NCBI RefSeq assembly: GCF_008386565.1
Contig: NZ_VUKA01000001.1
Coordinates: 248,001 to 312,000 of the forward strand
Source: Teichococcus oryzae
Lineage (GTDB): Bacteria; Pseudomonadota; Alphaproteobacteria; Acetobacterales; Acetobacteraceae
Reading direction: 5' to 3'
Length of the DNA stretch: 64,000 bases
Shown: positions 36,696 to 44,410 of the stretch, piece after piece
Numbering within the stretch: position 1 is the stretch's first letter
Layout: every line of letters starts with the position of its first letter
Notes under the pieces: model-generated
The model's input: only the letters and a program-made list of their open reading frames with translations
Told to the model about the DNA's origin: nothing
Database searches by the model: none
Made by a program: the position numbers and the translations under genes

Positions 36696-38279
36696 ATGGC
36701 CATCGCCTACGCGCCCCCGCCCTTCGCAACCCAGCACTGGCAGGTCACCAAGCCGGTGGCGCGCGGCGCGCGGGGCATGGTGGTGAGCCAGAGCCGCGCC
36801 GCCGCCGAGGCCGGCGTCGCGGTGCTGGAGGCGGGCGGCAACGCCGCCGACGCGGCCGCCGCCACGGCCTTTGCCCTGGCGGCGATGGAGCCGTGGAACT
36901 CGGGGCTGGGCGGCATCGGCTTCGCGCTGATCCACAAGGCCGGGCAGCGCCAGGCGGAGCTGCTGGATTTCGGCCCGGTCGCTCCCGCCGCCAGCGACCC
37001 TTCCGCCTTCCCGATGACGGGAAACATGAAGCAGGACCTGTTCGCCTGGCCGGAGGTGGAGGGGGACCGCAACATCCACGGCCCGCTGTCGATGGTGATC
37101 CCTTCCGCCGTCGCCGGCTACGCCACCCTGGCGGAGCGCTTCGGCGCCGGCCTGCCCCTGGCCGAACTGCTCGGCCCAGCCATCGCCCTGGCGAAGCGCG
37201 GCCTGCCGCAGGACTGGTACACCACGCTGAAGGTCGCCAACTCGGCCAAGGTGCTGCGGCTTTACCCGGAAAGCGCCCGCATCTACCTGCCGGATGGGCT
37301 GCCGCCGGTCGCCCCCTATCAAGGCGCTCCCGGCTTCTTCCGCCTGGGCCGGCTGGCCGACACGCTGGAGCGGCTGCGCGACGCCGGCTGGCGCGACTTC
37401 TACCAAGGCGAGGTCGCGGCCTCCATCGCCGCCGATGTGAAGGCGATGGGCGGCTTCCTGTCGGCCGACGACCTGCGCAACTGCCAGGCCCGCATTCGCC
37501 CGGCGCTGTCCATCCCCTGGCGCGGCGACATCGTGCTTCAAGGGGCGGGCGGGCTGACCGCCGCGCCGACGCTGGCGCGGGTGGTGGCGGAAATGGCGAA
37601 GCTGGACTCCGCTGCGCCGGACGCCGCCTGGTTCAGCGCCCTGGCGCGCACCCTGCGCGGCGCCTATGCCGAGCGGCTGGAGGGGCTAGGTGCCGCCACG
37701 GCGGTGGAGCCATCCGAAACCTGCACCACCCACCTCACCGTGGTGGACGCGGAAGGCAACATGGTGGCCATGACCACCACGCTGCTGTCCTCCATGGGCA
37801 GCCGCGTGGTGCTGCCAGGCAGCGGCGTGCTGATGAACAACGGCATGATGTGGTTCGACCCCCGCCCGGGCTCGGCCAATGCCATCCGCCCCGGCGCCCG
37901 GCCACTTTGCAACATGTGCCCGGTGACGGTGTCGGATGCGCAGGGGCCGCTGATGGCGCTGGGCGCCTCGGGCGGGCGGCGCATCCTGGCCTCGGTGGTG
38001 CAGATGCTGGCCTTCACGCTGGATTTCGGCATGTCGCCGGAGGAGGCGGCGCATTTCCCGCGCATCGACGTGTCAGGTCCGGATGGCGCCACGGCCGACC
38101 GCCGCCTGCCGGCCGACGTGCTGGCGGCGCTGGAGGCGCAGGGCGGGCTGACGGTGGTGGAGCATGCGGTGCTGCCGGTGAACTTCGCCTGCCCGAACCT
38201 GATCCGCCGCGAGGAAGGCGGGCATGTCGGCATCAGCGATGTGATGACCCCGTGGTCGGCGGCGGTGGCGGCGCACTGA
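36696..38279 (+). CDS. Gamma-glutamyltransferase family protein
   Basis: A 527-aa Ntn-hydrolase. Marks: E-A-G-G-N-A-A-D-A-A-A-A-T-A-F, G-L-G-G-I-G-F, the nucleophile Thr in E-T-C-T-T-H-L-T-V-V-D-A-E-G-N, and L-A-S-V-V-Q near the end. The enzyme cleaves itself before the nucleophile Thr. No clear signal peptide is seen, so it may be a cytoplasmic or YwrD-type GGT acting on gamma-glutamyl compounds. Alternative starts at 36678 and 36684 exist. Confidence 0.85.
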   Translation: MAIAYAPPPFATQHWQVTKPVARGARGMVVSQSRAAAEAGVAVLEAGGNAADAAAATAFALAAMEPWNSGLGGIGFALIHKAGQRQAELLDFGPVAPAASDPSAFPMTGNMKQDLFAWPEVEGDRNIHGPLSMVIPSAVAGYATLAERFGAGLPLAELLGPAIALAKRGLPQDWYTTLKVANSAKVLRLYPESARIYLPDGLPPVAPYQGAPGFFRLGRLADTLERLRDAGWRDFYQGEVAASIAADVKAMGGFLSADDLRNCQARIRPALSIPWRGDIVLQGAGGLTAAPTLARVVAEMAKLDSAAPDAAWFSALARTLRGAYAERLEGLGAATAVEPSETCTTHLTVVDAEGNMVAMTTTLLSSMGSRVVLPGSGVLMNNGMMWFDPRPGSANAIRPGARPLCNMCPVTVSDAQGPLMALGASGGRRILASVVQMLAFTLDFGMSPEEAAHFPRIDVSGPDGATADRRLPADVLAALEAQGGLTVVEHAVLPVNFACPNLIRREEGGHVGISDVMTPWSAAVAAH

Positions 38280-38301
38280 AGAAGCGCGCGGGCGCCAGGG
38301 A

Positions 38302-39228
38302 TCAGCGCGCCCGCATCGCCAGCAGGATGCCGGAGCCGATCAGCGCCAGCCCGCCGAGGTGAAACAGCTCCAGCGACTCGCCCAGAAAGGCCACCGCCAT
38401 GAGGCTGCCGAAAACCGGCAGCAGGTGGATGAACTGCCCGGCCTTGTTGGCGCCGATCAGTTCCACGCCGCGATTGAAGAAAAGGTAGGACAACAGGGAA
38501 GGGAACACCGCCAGGAAGCCGACCGACAGGATCGTGGCGGGCCCGAGGGGCGGCATGGCCTGTGTCGCGGCTTCCCACAGCCAGGCCGGCAGCAGGGCGA
38601 GGAGGCCGGCGGCGATGCTGCAGGCCAGGAAGCTCAGGGGATGCACCCTCGGCCGCAGGCGCAGGCAGGCGGAATAAAGCGCATAGGCCAGCACCGCCCC
38701 CATCACCCACAGGTCGCCGCTGCGCAGCCGCAGCCCCAACAGGTCCTCCAGCGAGCCATGCGAGGCGATCACCACCACGCCGGCGAGCGACAGCGCCAGG
38801 CCGGCCAGTTGCAGCGGCCCCGGTGCCTCCCCGAACAGCAGGAAGGAGCAGCCGAGGATGGCCAGCGGGATCACCGATTGCAGCAGCGCCGCGTTGACCG
38901 CCAAGGTGGTCTGCAGCCCGAGGTAAACAAAGGTGCTGAACACCGCGATGCCGAGCAGCCCGAGCAGCAGCATCAGTGGCCATTGCCGCCGCAGGGCCGG
39001 CCAGTCCCGCCGCAGATGCGGCCAGGCCAGCGGCAGCACCAGCAGCAGCGCCAGCAGCCAGCGCCAGAAGGCCAGGAAGAAGGGTGGCACCACGCCATGC
39101 ACGGCGCGGCCGATGACGAAGTTGCAGGCCCAGAACAGCGATGCGGCGACCAGCAGCAGAACCGGCATGCGCCAAAGCCGCCGCATCGGGCCAGGGCGGG
39201 ACGAAGCGGCTTGTTCCTGTGTCGGCAT
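38302..39228 (-). CDS. EamA/DMT family transporter
   Basis: A 308-aa inner-membrane protein with ten hydrophobic segments in two EamA repeats. It starts L-L-L-V-A-A-S-L-F-W-A-C-N-F-V-I-G-R and ends with G-G-L-A-L-I-G-S-G-I-L-L-A. ATG 39228 has AGGAG eight bases upstream and is preferred over upstream starts. The substrate is unknown. It is convergent with the GGT gene, 22 bp away. Confidence 0.85.
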   Translation of the reverse strand: MPTQEQAASSRPGPMRRLWRMPVLLLVAASLFWACNFVIGRAVHGVVPPFFLAFWRWLLALLLVLPLAWPHLRRDWPALRRQWPLMLLLGLLGIAVFSTFVYLGLQTTLAVNAALLQSVIPLAILGCSFLLFGEAPGPLQLAGLALSLAGVVVIASHGSLEDLLGLRLRSGDLWVMGAVLAYALYSACLRLRPRVHPLSFLACSIAAGLLALLPAWLWEAATQAMPPLGPATILSVGFLAVFPSLLSYLFFNRGVELIGANKAGQFIHLLPVFGSLMAVAFLGESLELFHLGGLALIGSGILLAMRAR

Positions 39229-39297
39229 CGGGCATCTCCTGCGGCGGCCCTGCCTAGGGCCGCCACCGGGCACCCGCAAGCCGGGCCGCGCCCCGGC

Positions 39298-39630
39298 TCA
39301 GGCCGTCGCCAGCAGCACCACGCCGGCCGAGATCAGCCCGATGGCCGCCAGCTTCTGCGCGCCCAGCGCCTCGCCAAAGGCGAAATGGCCGATCATCGCG
39401 ACAATGACGTAGGACGCGGCCGTGCAGGGCAGCGCCACGCTCATGGGCAGCTTGCGCAGCGCGACGATGTAGAGCATCGCCGCCCCGCCATAGAAGCCGA
39501 GGCCGATGACGGTCTGCCAGCGGAACAGCTGCGCCAGGAAGCTGCCGCCGCCCAGCGTGCCCATCTTCAGCAGCACCTGCCCGGCCAGGGAGGTGCAGAT
39601 GGCTGCGGCCAGCACCAGCCAGTGGAGCAT
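39298..39630 (-). CDS. Small four-helix DMT/SMR-type membrane protein
   Basis: A 110-aa protein with four TM segments and the half-EamA/SMR layout (A-L-R-K-L-P-M-S-V-A-L-P, then G-E-A-L-G-A-Q-K-L-A-A-I-G-L-I). Its ATG overlaps the stop of the upstream glycosyltransferase in TGATG, so it is translationally coupled. Small DMT proteins coupled to ArnC/GtrB-type transferases often flip the polyprenyl-linked sugar; that role is inferred here from context. Confidence 0.8.
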   Translation of the reverse strand: MLHWLVLAAAICTSLAGQVLLKMGTLGGGSFLAQLFRWQTVIGLGFYGGAAMLYIVALRKLPMSVALPCTAASYVIVAMIGHFAFGEALGAQKLAAIGLISAGVVLLATA

Positions 39631-40589
39631 CAGCGCGGGCCGCCCGCGACCACGTCCCGCACCACGCCCTGCGGCTTGCCATTGGCGGACAGGAAGGCAC
39701 GGCCGACATATTCGCCCAGCACGCCCAGGATCAGGAACTGCACGCCCGCCACCAGCAGCGACACGGTCATCACCGAGGCCCAGCCGGAGGGCGTGTCCAC
39801 CGTCAGCGCCTCGACCATGGTGAAGACGGCGCCGATCACGCCCAACACGCCCATGCCGACGCCGGCCAGCATGGCGAGCCGCAGCGGCATCAGCGAGAAA
39901 TTGGTGGCGAGGTTCAGCCACAGCCGGATCAGCCGGCGCAGCGTGTAGTTGGAGCGGCCTTCCATGCGCGCCAGATGCATCACCTCGATGCTGTCGATGC
40001 GCTGAGTCACCTGCATCACCAGCCCGTCGATATAAGGATAAGGACCGGCGTAGCGCGTGACCTGCTGCACCACCAGCGCCGACATGCAGCGGAAGGAGGA
40101 CAGATACAGGCCCGGCGGCTTGTCCATCAGCTGGTCCGCCACCCAGTTGGCGAAGCGGGAGCCGAGATTGCGCCAGCCCTCGTGCTTCTTCTCGGCATAG
40201 CGGGTGTAGACCACGTCCCAGTTGCCGAGGCGGGCATGATCGTAGAGCTTCAGCACCTCCTCGGGCGGGTTCTGCAGGTCGTCATCCATGGTGATGACAT
40301 AGCGGCCGCGCATGTGCCGCAGCCCGGTCATGACCGCGTTGTGCTCGCCGAAATTGCGCGCATGCTCGACATAGGTGAGCGGCACGCTGGCGGTGCGGGC
40401 CAGCTCGCGGCACACATCGCCGCTGTTGTCGGGGCTGCCGTCATTGACCAGCACGATCTCGATGCCGCCTTCGGGCTGCAGCGCCGACAGGGCGGCGACC
40501 AGCCGGCCCACCGTGTCGGCGCCGCGATACACGGGCACGACGATGGACAGGCCGACGGGATGGCCGACGGGATGATGGTCAGCATTCAT
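39630..40589 (-). CDS. Family 2 glycosyltransferase (polyprenyl-phosphate sugar transferase-like)
   Basis: A 319-aa GT-A fold transferase with two C-terminal TM helices (about 235-300), as in ArnC, GtrB and DPM synthases. Marks: S-I-V-V-P-V-Y-R-G, V-L-V-N-D-G-S-P-D-N-S, R-N-F-G-E-H-N-A-V and the metal site M-D-D-D-L-Q-N-P-P-E. It probably moves a sugar to undecaprenyl phosphate at the cytoplasmic face of the inner membrane. It is followed by the coupled SMR-like gene and preceded (20 bp) by a methyltransferase gene. Confidence 0.88.
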   Translation of the reverse strand: MNADHHPVGHPVGLSIVVPVYRGADTVGRLVAALSALQPEGGIEIVLVNDGSPDNSGDVCRELARTASVPLTYVEHARNFGEHNAVMTGLRHMRGRYVITMDDDLQNPPEEVLKLYDHARLGNWDVVYTRYAEKKHEGWRNLGSRFANWVADQLMDKPPGLYLSSFRCMSALVVQQVTRYAGPYPYIDGLVMQVTQRIDSIEVMHLARMEGRSNYTLRRLIRLWLNLATNFSLMPLRLAMLAGVGMGVLGVIGAVFTMVEALTVDTPSGWASVMTVSLLVAGVQFLILGVLGEYVGRAFLSANGKPQGVVRDVVAGGPR

Positions 40590-40609
40590 GGCGGGGCAGC
40601 CTCGGGCGA

Positions 40610-41341
40610 TCAGGGACGGGTGGCGATGGCCAGCACCGATCCGCCGGCCGGATAACGCAGGCCGATGCGGAACAGCGCGGCCTCCGCCACGGTGACGGCG
40701 TGCAATGTGGCATCCAACCAGGGCGGAAACGGGGCAACGTCGCTCGCGGAATCCTCGGCGCGGGCCAGCAGCTTGCGCTGCGCCACCATCAGCGGCAGCA
40801 GCAGGGCGTTCCAGTAGGCGACGCGGCGCGGCGCGAAGCCGGCCTCGCGCAGCAATGCCCGTGCCTCCCCGGCGGTGTAGCGGCGGGCATTGTGGACGCG
40901 CCGGTCATGCGCCGAATGCAGCCAGCGGAAGGCGGGCAGGTTCAGCACCAGCAGGCCGCCGGGGCGCAGCACGCGGCGCATCTCGCGCAGCGCGCGGCGC
41001 TGGTCCACCGCCGCGTGACACAGCACATCCATGCTGCACAGCGCGCCGAAGCTCGCATCGGCGAAGGGCAGGGCGGCGGCATCGCCCGCCACCACCCGCG
41101 CGCCGGACTTGGCGGCGGCGCGGCACGCGGCGGCGGGGTTGTATTCCAGCCCGTGCAGCGCCTGCCCGGGAAAGGCGGCCGACAGGCTGCGCAGCAGCCC
41201 GCCCGTACCGCAGCCCATGTCGAGCCAGGGACCATGGGGCGATTCGGCGCGCAGCGCGGCGGCGACGCGGGCATGCAGGGCGCGGTACCACCACATCCGC
41301 TGCTCGGCCGCGTCCATCAGGTCGTATTCGGCGGGATCCAC
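40610..41341 (-). CDS. Class I SAM-dependent methyltransferase
   Basis: A 243-aa methyltransferase. It begins (GTG start) with D-P-A-E-Y-D-L-M-D-A-A-E-Q-R-M-W-W-Y-R-A-L-H, a pattern seen in methyltransferases next to polyprenyl glycosyltransferases. SAM motif I is W-L-D-M-G-C-G-T-G-G-L-L; L-R-P-G-G-L-L-V-L-N is motif III. It is the first gene of the methyltransferase-GT2-SMR run, so a lipid-linked sugar or lipid is a reasonable but unproven substrate. An ATG at 41317 is an alternative start. Confidence 0.85.
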   Translation of the reverse strand: MDPAEYDLMDAAEQRMWWYRALHARVAAALRAESPHGPWLDMGCGTGGLLRSLSAAFPGQALHGLEYNPAAACRAAAKSGARVVAGDAAALPFADASFGALCSMDVLCHAAVDQRRALREMRRVLRPGGLLVLNLPAFRWLHSAHDRRVHNARRYTAGEARALLREAGFAPRRVAYWNALLLPLMVAQRKLLARAEDSASDVAPFPPWLDATLHAVTVAEAALFRIGLRYPAGGSVLAIATRP

Positions 41342-41440
41342 GGGAAAAGCTTGTGACAGTGCCCGACCCGCGCCGCAATGGGATTGCAGAAAGGCCGCGC
41401 CGGAGAAAGGATGGTCCGGCGCGGGATGAAGCCACGATTC

Positions 41441-41623
41441 ATGAATGCCTTGACCCGGCAGGACACTGCCTGGGATTTTACGCCCCCGACATATGGGCGC
41501 CTTGCCGGCCTCGACCTGGCCCCCCGGCTCACCGGCCTTCCGGCGCTGCTGCCGGCCCCGGGCCCCGACGCGCCCGGAAGCCTGGCGATCGCCCGTAGTT
41601 GGCCGTTCCGGCGGACGGGGTGA
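41441..41623 (+). CDS. Possible small protein coupled to the EamA pair
   Basis: A 60-codon open frame starting M-N-A-L-T-R-Q-D-T-A-W-D-F. Its TGA overlaps the ATG of the first EamA gene (TGATG), an arrangement repeated at the next junction in this operon. There is no recognised domain and the second half is Leu/Pro/Ala-rich, so it may be a chance open frame in GC-rich leader DNA. Confidence 0.25.
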   Translation: MNALTRQDTAWDFTPPTYGRLAGLDLAPRLTGLPALLPAPGPDAPGSLAIARSWPFRRTG

Positions 41624-42540
41624 TGCCGCCCTCCAGTCTTCCCCCTGAAAGCCGGCCGCTGGACCAAGCCCTGCTCGGCATCGCCCTGGTGGCGGCCGGC
41701 TACGCCACGGTGGCCGTGTCGGACGCCATGGTGAAATGGGTGCTGCCGGAGATCGGCACCGCTGCTGCCATGCTGTGGCGTGGCCTGTTCGGCGCCCTGA
41801 CCATCGCGCTGCTGGTGCGCGGGCGCATCCCCCGTGCCGTGAACCGGCGGCTGCTGGCCGCGCGCTGCGCTTTGCATTGCGGCGTCACGGTGCTGTTCTA
41901 CCTGGCCTGGCATCGCGGCATGCCGCTGGCCGACAGCTATGCCATCTCCGCCGCCGCCCCCTTGCTGATGACGCTGCTGGCCATTCCCATCCTGGGGGAG
42001 AGCGTCGGATGGCGGCGCTGGGCCAGCACCGCCTTCGGCTTTTGCGGCGTGCTGGTGATGCTCCGGCCCGGGGGGGCGCTCTGGGGCGCTGACGCAATGC
42101 TGCTGCTGATCGCCGTGGTGCTGATGGCGGTGACCCGCATCTGGATGCGGCTGCTGGCGCGCACCGACAAGCCGGCCACCATCACCTTCTGGCTGATGCT
42201 GGCGCATGTGCCGGCCGGGCTGCTGCTGATGCCGGTGCTGCCGCCGCCGCAATGGCTGCCCAGCCCCGGCACGATGGTGCTGCTGGTGCTGCTCGGGGCA
42301 TCGAACGGCATCGCCCACTGGCTGTTCGCCCGCGCCTTCGCCCTGGCGCCGGTGTCGCTGCTGGCGCCCTTCGAATATTCCACCCTGGTCTGGGGCACCG
42401 TGCTGGGCTTCGTGGTCTGGGGCAATTTCCCCGCCTATGGGACGCTGCTCGGCGCCGCCATCGTCATTGCCGCGGGGCTTTACAACCTGCATCGCGAGCG
42501 GCTCCGCCGGCGCGAATCCATGAAGGAGGCGACCGGCTGA
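41623..42540 (+). CDS. EamA/DMT family transporter (first of a tandem pair)
   Basis: A 305-aa protein with about ten TM segments in two EamA halves (L-A-I-P-I-L-G-E-S-V-G-W-R-R at the end of half one; L-A-P-F-E-Y-S-T-L-V-W near the end of half two). It overlaps the second EamA gene in a TGATG. The two may work separately or as a pair. Substrate unknown. Confidence 0.85.
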   Translation: MPPSSLPPESRPLDQALLGIALVAAGYATVAVSDAMVKWVLPEIGTAAAMLWRGLFGALTIALLVRGRIPRAVNRRLLAARCALHCGVTVLFYLAWHRGMPLADSYAISAAAPLLMTLLAIPILGESVGWRRWASTAFGFCGVLVMLRPGGALWGADAMLLLIAVVLMAVTRIWMRLLARTDKPATITFWLMLAHVPAGLLLMPVLPPPQWLPSPGTMVLLVLLGASNGIAHWLFARAFALAPVSLLAPFEYSTLVWGTVLGFVVWGNFPAYGTLLGAAIVIAAGLYNLHRERLRRRESMKEATG

Positions 42541-43451
42541 TGCCGCTGCGCCACGATCTGCGCCGCGGCGCGCTGATGATGCTGGGCGCCACCGCGCTGT
42601 TCTCGATGATGAGCGCGCTGGTGAAGGGGCTGGGCGACAGCATCCCCTTTCCGGAGATCATGTTCTTCCGCAACCTGCTGGCCCTGCCGGTGGTCGCGGC
42701 GATCGGGCTGCGGCGCAAGGTGGATCTGCGCACCCGGCGCTTCGGCGGGCATTTCCTGCGCGCCCTGGCCGGCATCGCGGCGATGAGCTGCTCCTTCTTC
42801 TCCCTGACCGTGCTGCCGCTGGCCGAGCAGACGGCGCTGACCTATTCCACGCCGCTCTTCGTCATCATCCTGTCGATCCCGATGCTGGGGGAGCGGCCGG
42901 GGCCGCATCGCTGGGGGGCGGTGCTGGTGGGCTTCCTCGGCATCCTGGTGATCGCGCTGGGGCAGGGGGCGTTCACCGGCGGGGGGCGGCACGATCCGGG
43001 AATGGCGGAATGGCTGCTCTGGGCCGGCTTCGGCGCGGCCGCCCTGCACGGGCTGTTTTCCGGCCTGACCACGCTGCTGGTGCGCCAGCTTTCCGCCACC
43101 GAGGCCAGTTCCGCCATCGTGCTGTGGCAATCCATCCTGATGACCGGGATGACGGCGCTGGCGCTGCCCTTCGTCTGGGTGACGCCGAGCTGGGAACAAT
43201 TGCCGCTGCTGATCGGGATGGGGCTGCTGGGCGGGCTGGCGCAGGTGATGCTGACCGAGGCCTATGCCAGCGCCCAGGTTTCCGCCCTTGGCCCCTATTC
43301 CTATTCGGCGCTGATCTGGGCCATCGTCATCGGCTGGGTGGTCTGGGGCGACATCCCGACGCCCTCCATGCTGGCCGGCGCCGCGATGATCGTCGCCGCC
43401 GGGCTGTACATCCTGCACCGCGAACTGCGCCGCCGGGAGAAGAACCGTTGA
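42540..43451 (+). CDS. EamA/DMT family transporter (second of a tandem pair)
   Basis: A 303-aa protein, homologous in layout to its upstream neighbour (first half ends S-I-P-M-L-G-E-R-P-G-P-H-R; second half has L-G-P-Y-S-Y-S-A-L-I-W-A). The shared blocks suggest an old tandem duplication. The ATG overlaps the previous stop. The C-terminal Arg/Lys tail runs into the next gene, whose predicted TTG start overlaps this stop by 4 nt. Confidence 0.85.
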   Translation: MPLRHDLRRGALMMLGATALFSMMSALVKGLGDSIPFPEIMFFRNLLALPVVAAIGLRRKVDLRTRRFGGHFLRALAGIAAMSCSFFSLTVLPLAEQTALTYSTPLFVIILSIPMLGERPGPHRWGAVLVGFLGILVIALGQGAFTGGGRHDPGMAEWLLWAGFGAAALHGLFSGLTTLLVRQLSATEASSAIVLWQSILMTGMTALALPFVWVTPSWEQLPLLIGMGLLGGLAQVMLTEAYASAQVSALGPYSYSALIWAIVIGWVVWGDIPTPSMLAGAAMIVAAGLYILHRELRRREKNR

Positions 43452-44347
43452 GCATTCCCTTCATCCGCGAGGACAAGCTGCCCACCGGCACGGTGGAGGA
43501 GTTGGGCCGGCCGGGCGGCGTCCGGCTGCGCCGCATCCGCTGCGACAATCCCGGGCCCTTCACCTTCCGCGGCACCAACACCTACCTGATCGGGGAAGGG
43601 GAGGTGGCGCTGCTCGATCCCGGCCCGGCCGATCCCGCCCACCATGACGCCATCCTGCGCGCCCTGCCCGGGGAACGCCTGACGCATATCCTGGTCAGCC
43701 ACACCCATCGCGACCATTCGCCAGGCGCCGCCGCGCTCAAGGCCAGCACCGGCGCCGCCACCTTCGGCTTCGGCCCGCACCTGACCCCGCCGGCCGAGGG
43801 CGGCGATGGCGGCGACCATGAGTTCCATCCCGACCGCCGCCTCGCCGATGGCGAAACGCTCCGGGGCGAGGGCTGGCGCCTCACCGCCCTGCACACGCCG
43901 GGGCATTGCGCCAACCATCTCTGCTTCGCGCTGGAAGAAAGCGGGGTCCTGTTCTCGGGCGACCATGTGATGAGCTGGTCAACCAGCGTGGTGGTGCCGC
44001 CGGACGGGGACATGGCCGATTACATGGCCGCGCTGCGCCGCCTCGCGGATCGCGATGACCAGCTGTTCCTACCCGGCCATGGCGCGCCGCTGCCGGAGCC
44101 GATCGCCTTCACCCGCGCGCTGCTGGCGCACCGCCAGGCGCGGGAAGACGGGCTGCTGGAAATCCTGGGCCGGCATGGCCCCGCCACGGTGGGGGAACTG
44201 GTGCCCTTCCTTTACATCGGGCTGGAGCCGAGGCTGCGCCCGGCGGCGGCGAAAAGCCTGCTGGCGCATCTGCGGAAGCTGGAGACGGAAGGCGCGGTCC
44301 AGGCCGCGGCTGATGGCGCCTGGGCGGTTCGGGGGCGCCAGCCCTGA
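43448..44347 (+). CDS. MBL-fold metallo-hydrolase (LACTB2/glyoxalase II-like), TTG start
   Basis: A 299-aa metallo-beta-lactamase-fold enzyme. Metal ligands: S-H-T-H-R-D-H-S, H-T-P-G-H-C-A-N-H, G-D-H-V-M, and P-G-H-G. N-T-Y-L-I and a C-terminal winged-helix-like region (V-G-E-L-V-P-F-L-Y) resemble LACTB2-type RNases and hydrolases. No ATG fits the N-terminus (S-I-P-F-I-R-E-D-K); TTG 43448 overlaps the EamA stop as TTGA and implies coupled translation. Substrate unknown. Confidence 0.85.
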   Translation: MSIPFIREDKLPTGTVEELGRPGGVRLRRIRCDNPGPFTFRGTNTYLIGEGEVALLDPGPADPAHHDAILRALPGERLTHILVSHTHRDHSPGAAALKASTGAATFGFGPHLTPPAEGGDGGDHEFHPDRRLADGETLRGEGWRLTALHTPGHCANHLCFALEESGVLFSGDHVMSWSTSVVVPPDGDMADYMAALRRLADRDDQLFLPGHGAPLPEPIAFTRALLAHRQAREDGLLEILGRHGPATVGELVPFLYIGLEPRLRPAAAKSLLAHLRKLETEGAVQAAADGAWAVRGRQP

Positions 44348-44374
44348 AGGCGGGCCGGGCGGCGCCGGAAAGCA

Positions 44375-44401
44375 AGCGCCGGGGGCGGTGAACCCCCGGC
44401 G
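44375..44401. terminator. Stem-loop between the MBL and CoxL-like genes
   Basis: GCGCCGGGGG pairs perfectly with CCCCCGGCGC around the loop CGGTGAA, between convergent stops at 44347 and 44411. Confidence 0.55.
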
Positions 44402-44410
44402 CGGCGTGAC

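Noticed and set aside
36398-38362. 654-codon plus-strand frame across the GGT gene
   Set aside because: Low-complexity Arg/Gly/Ala translation; the GGT frame shows the catalytic Thr and family blocks.
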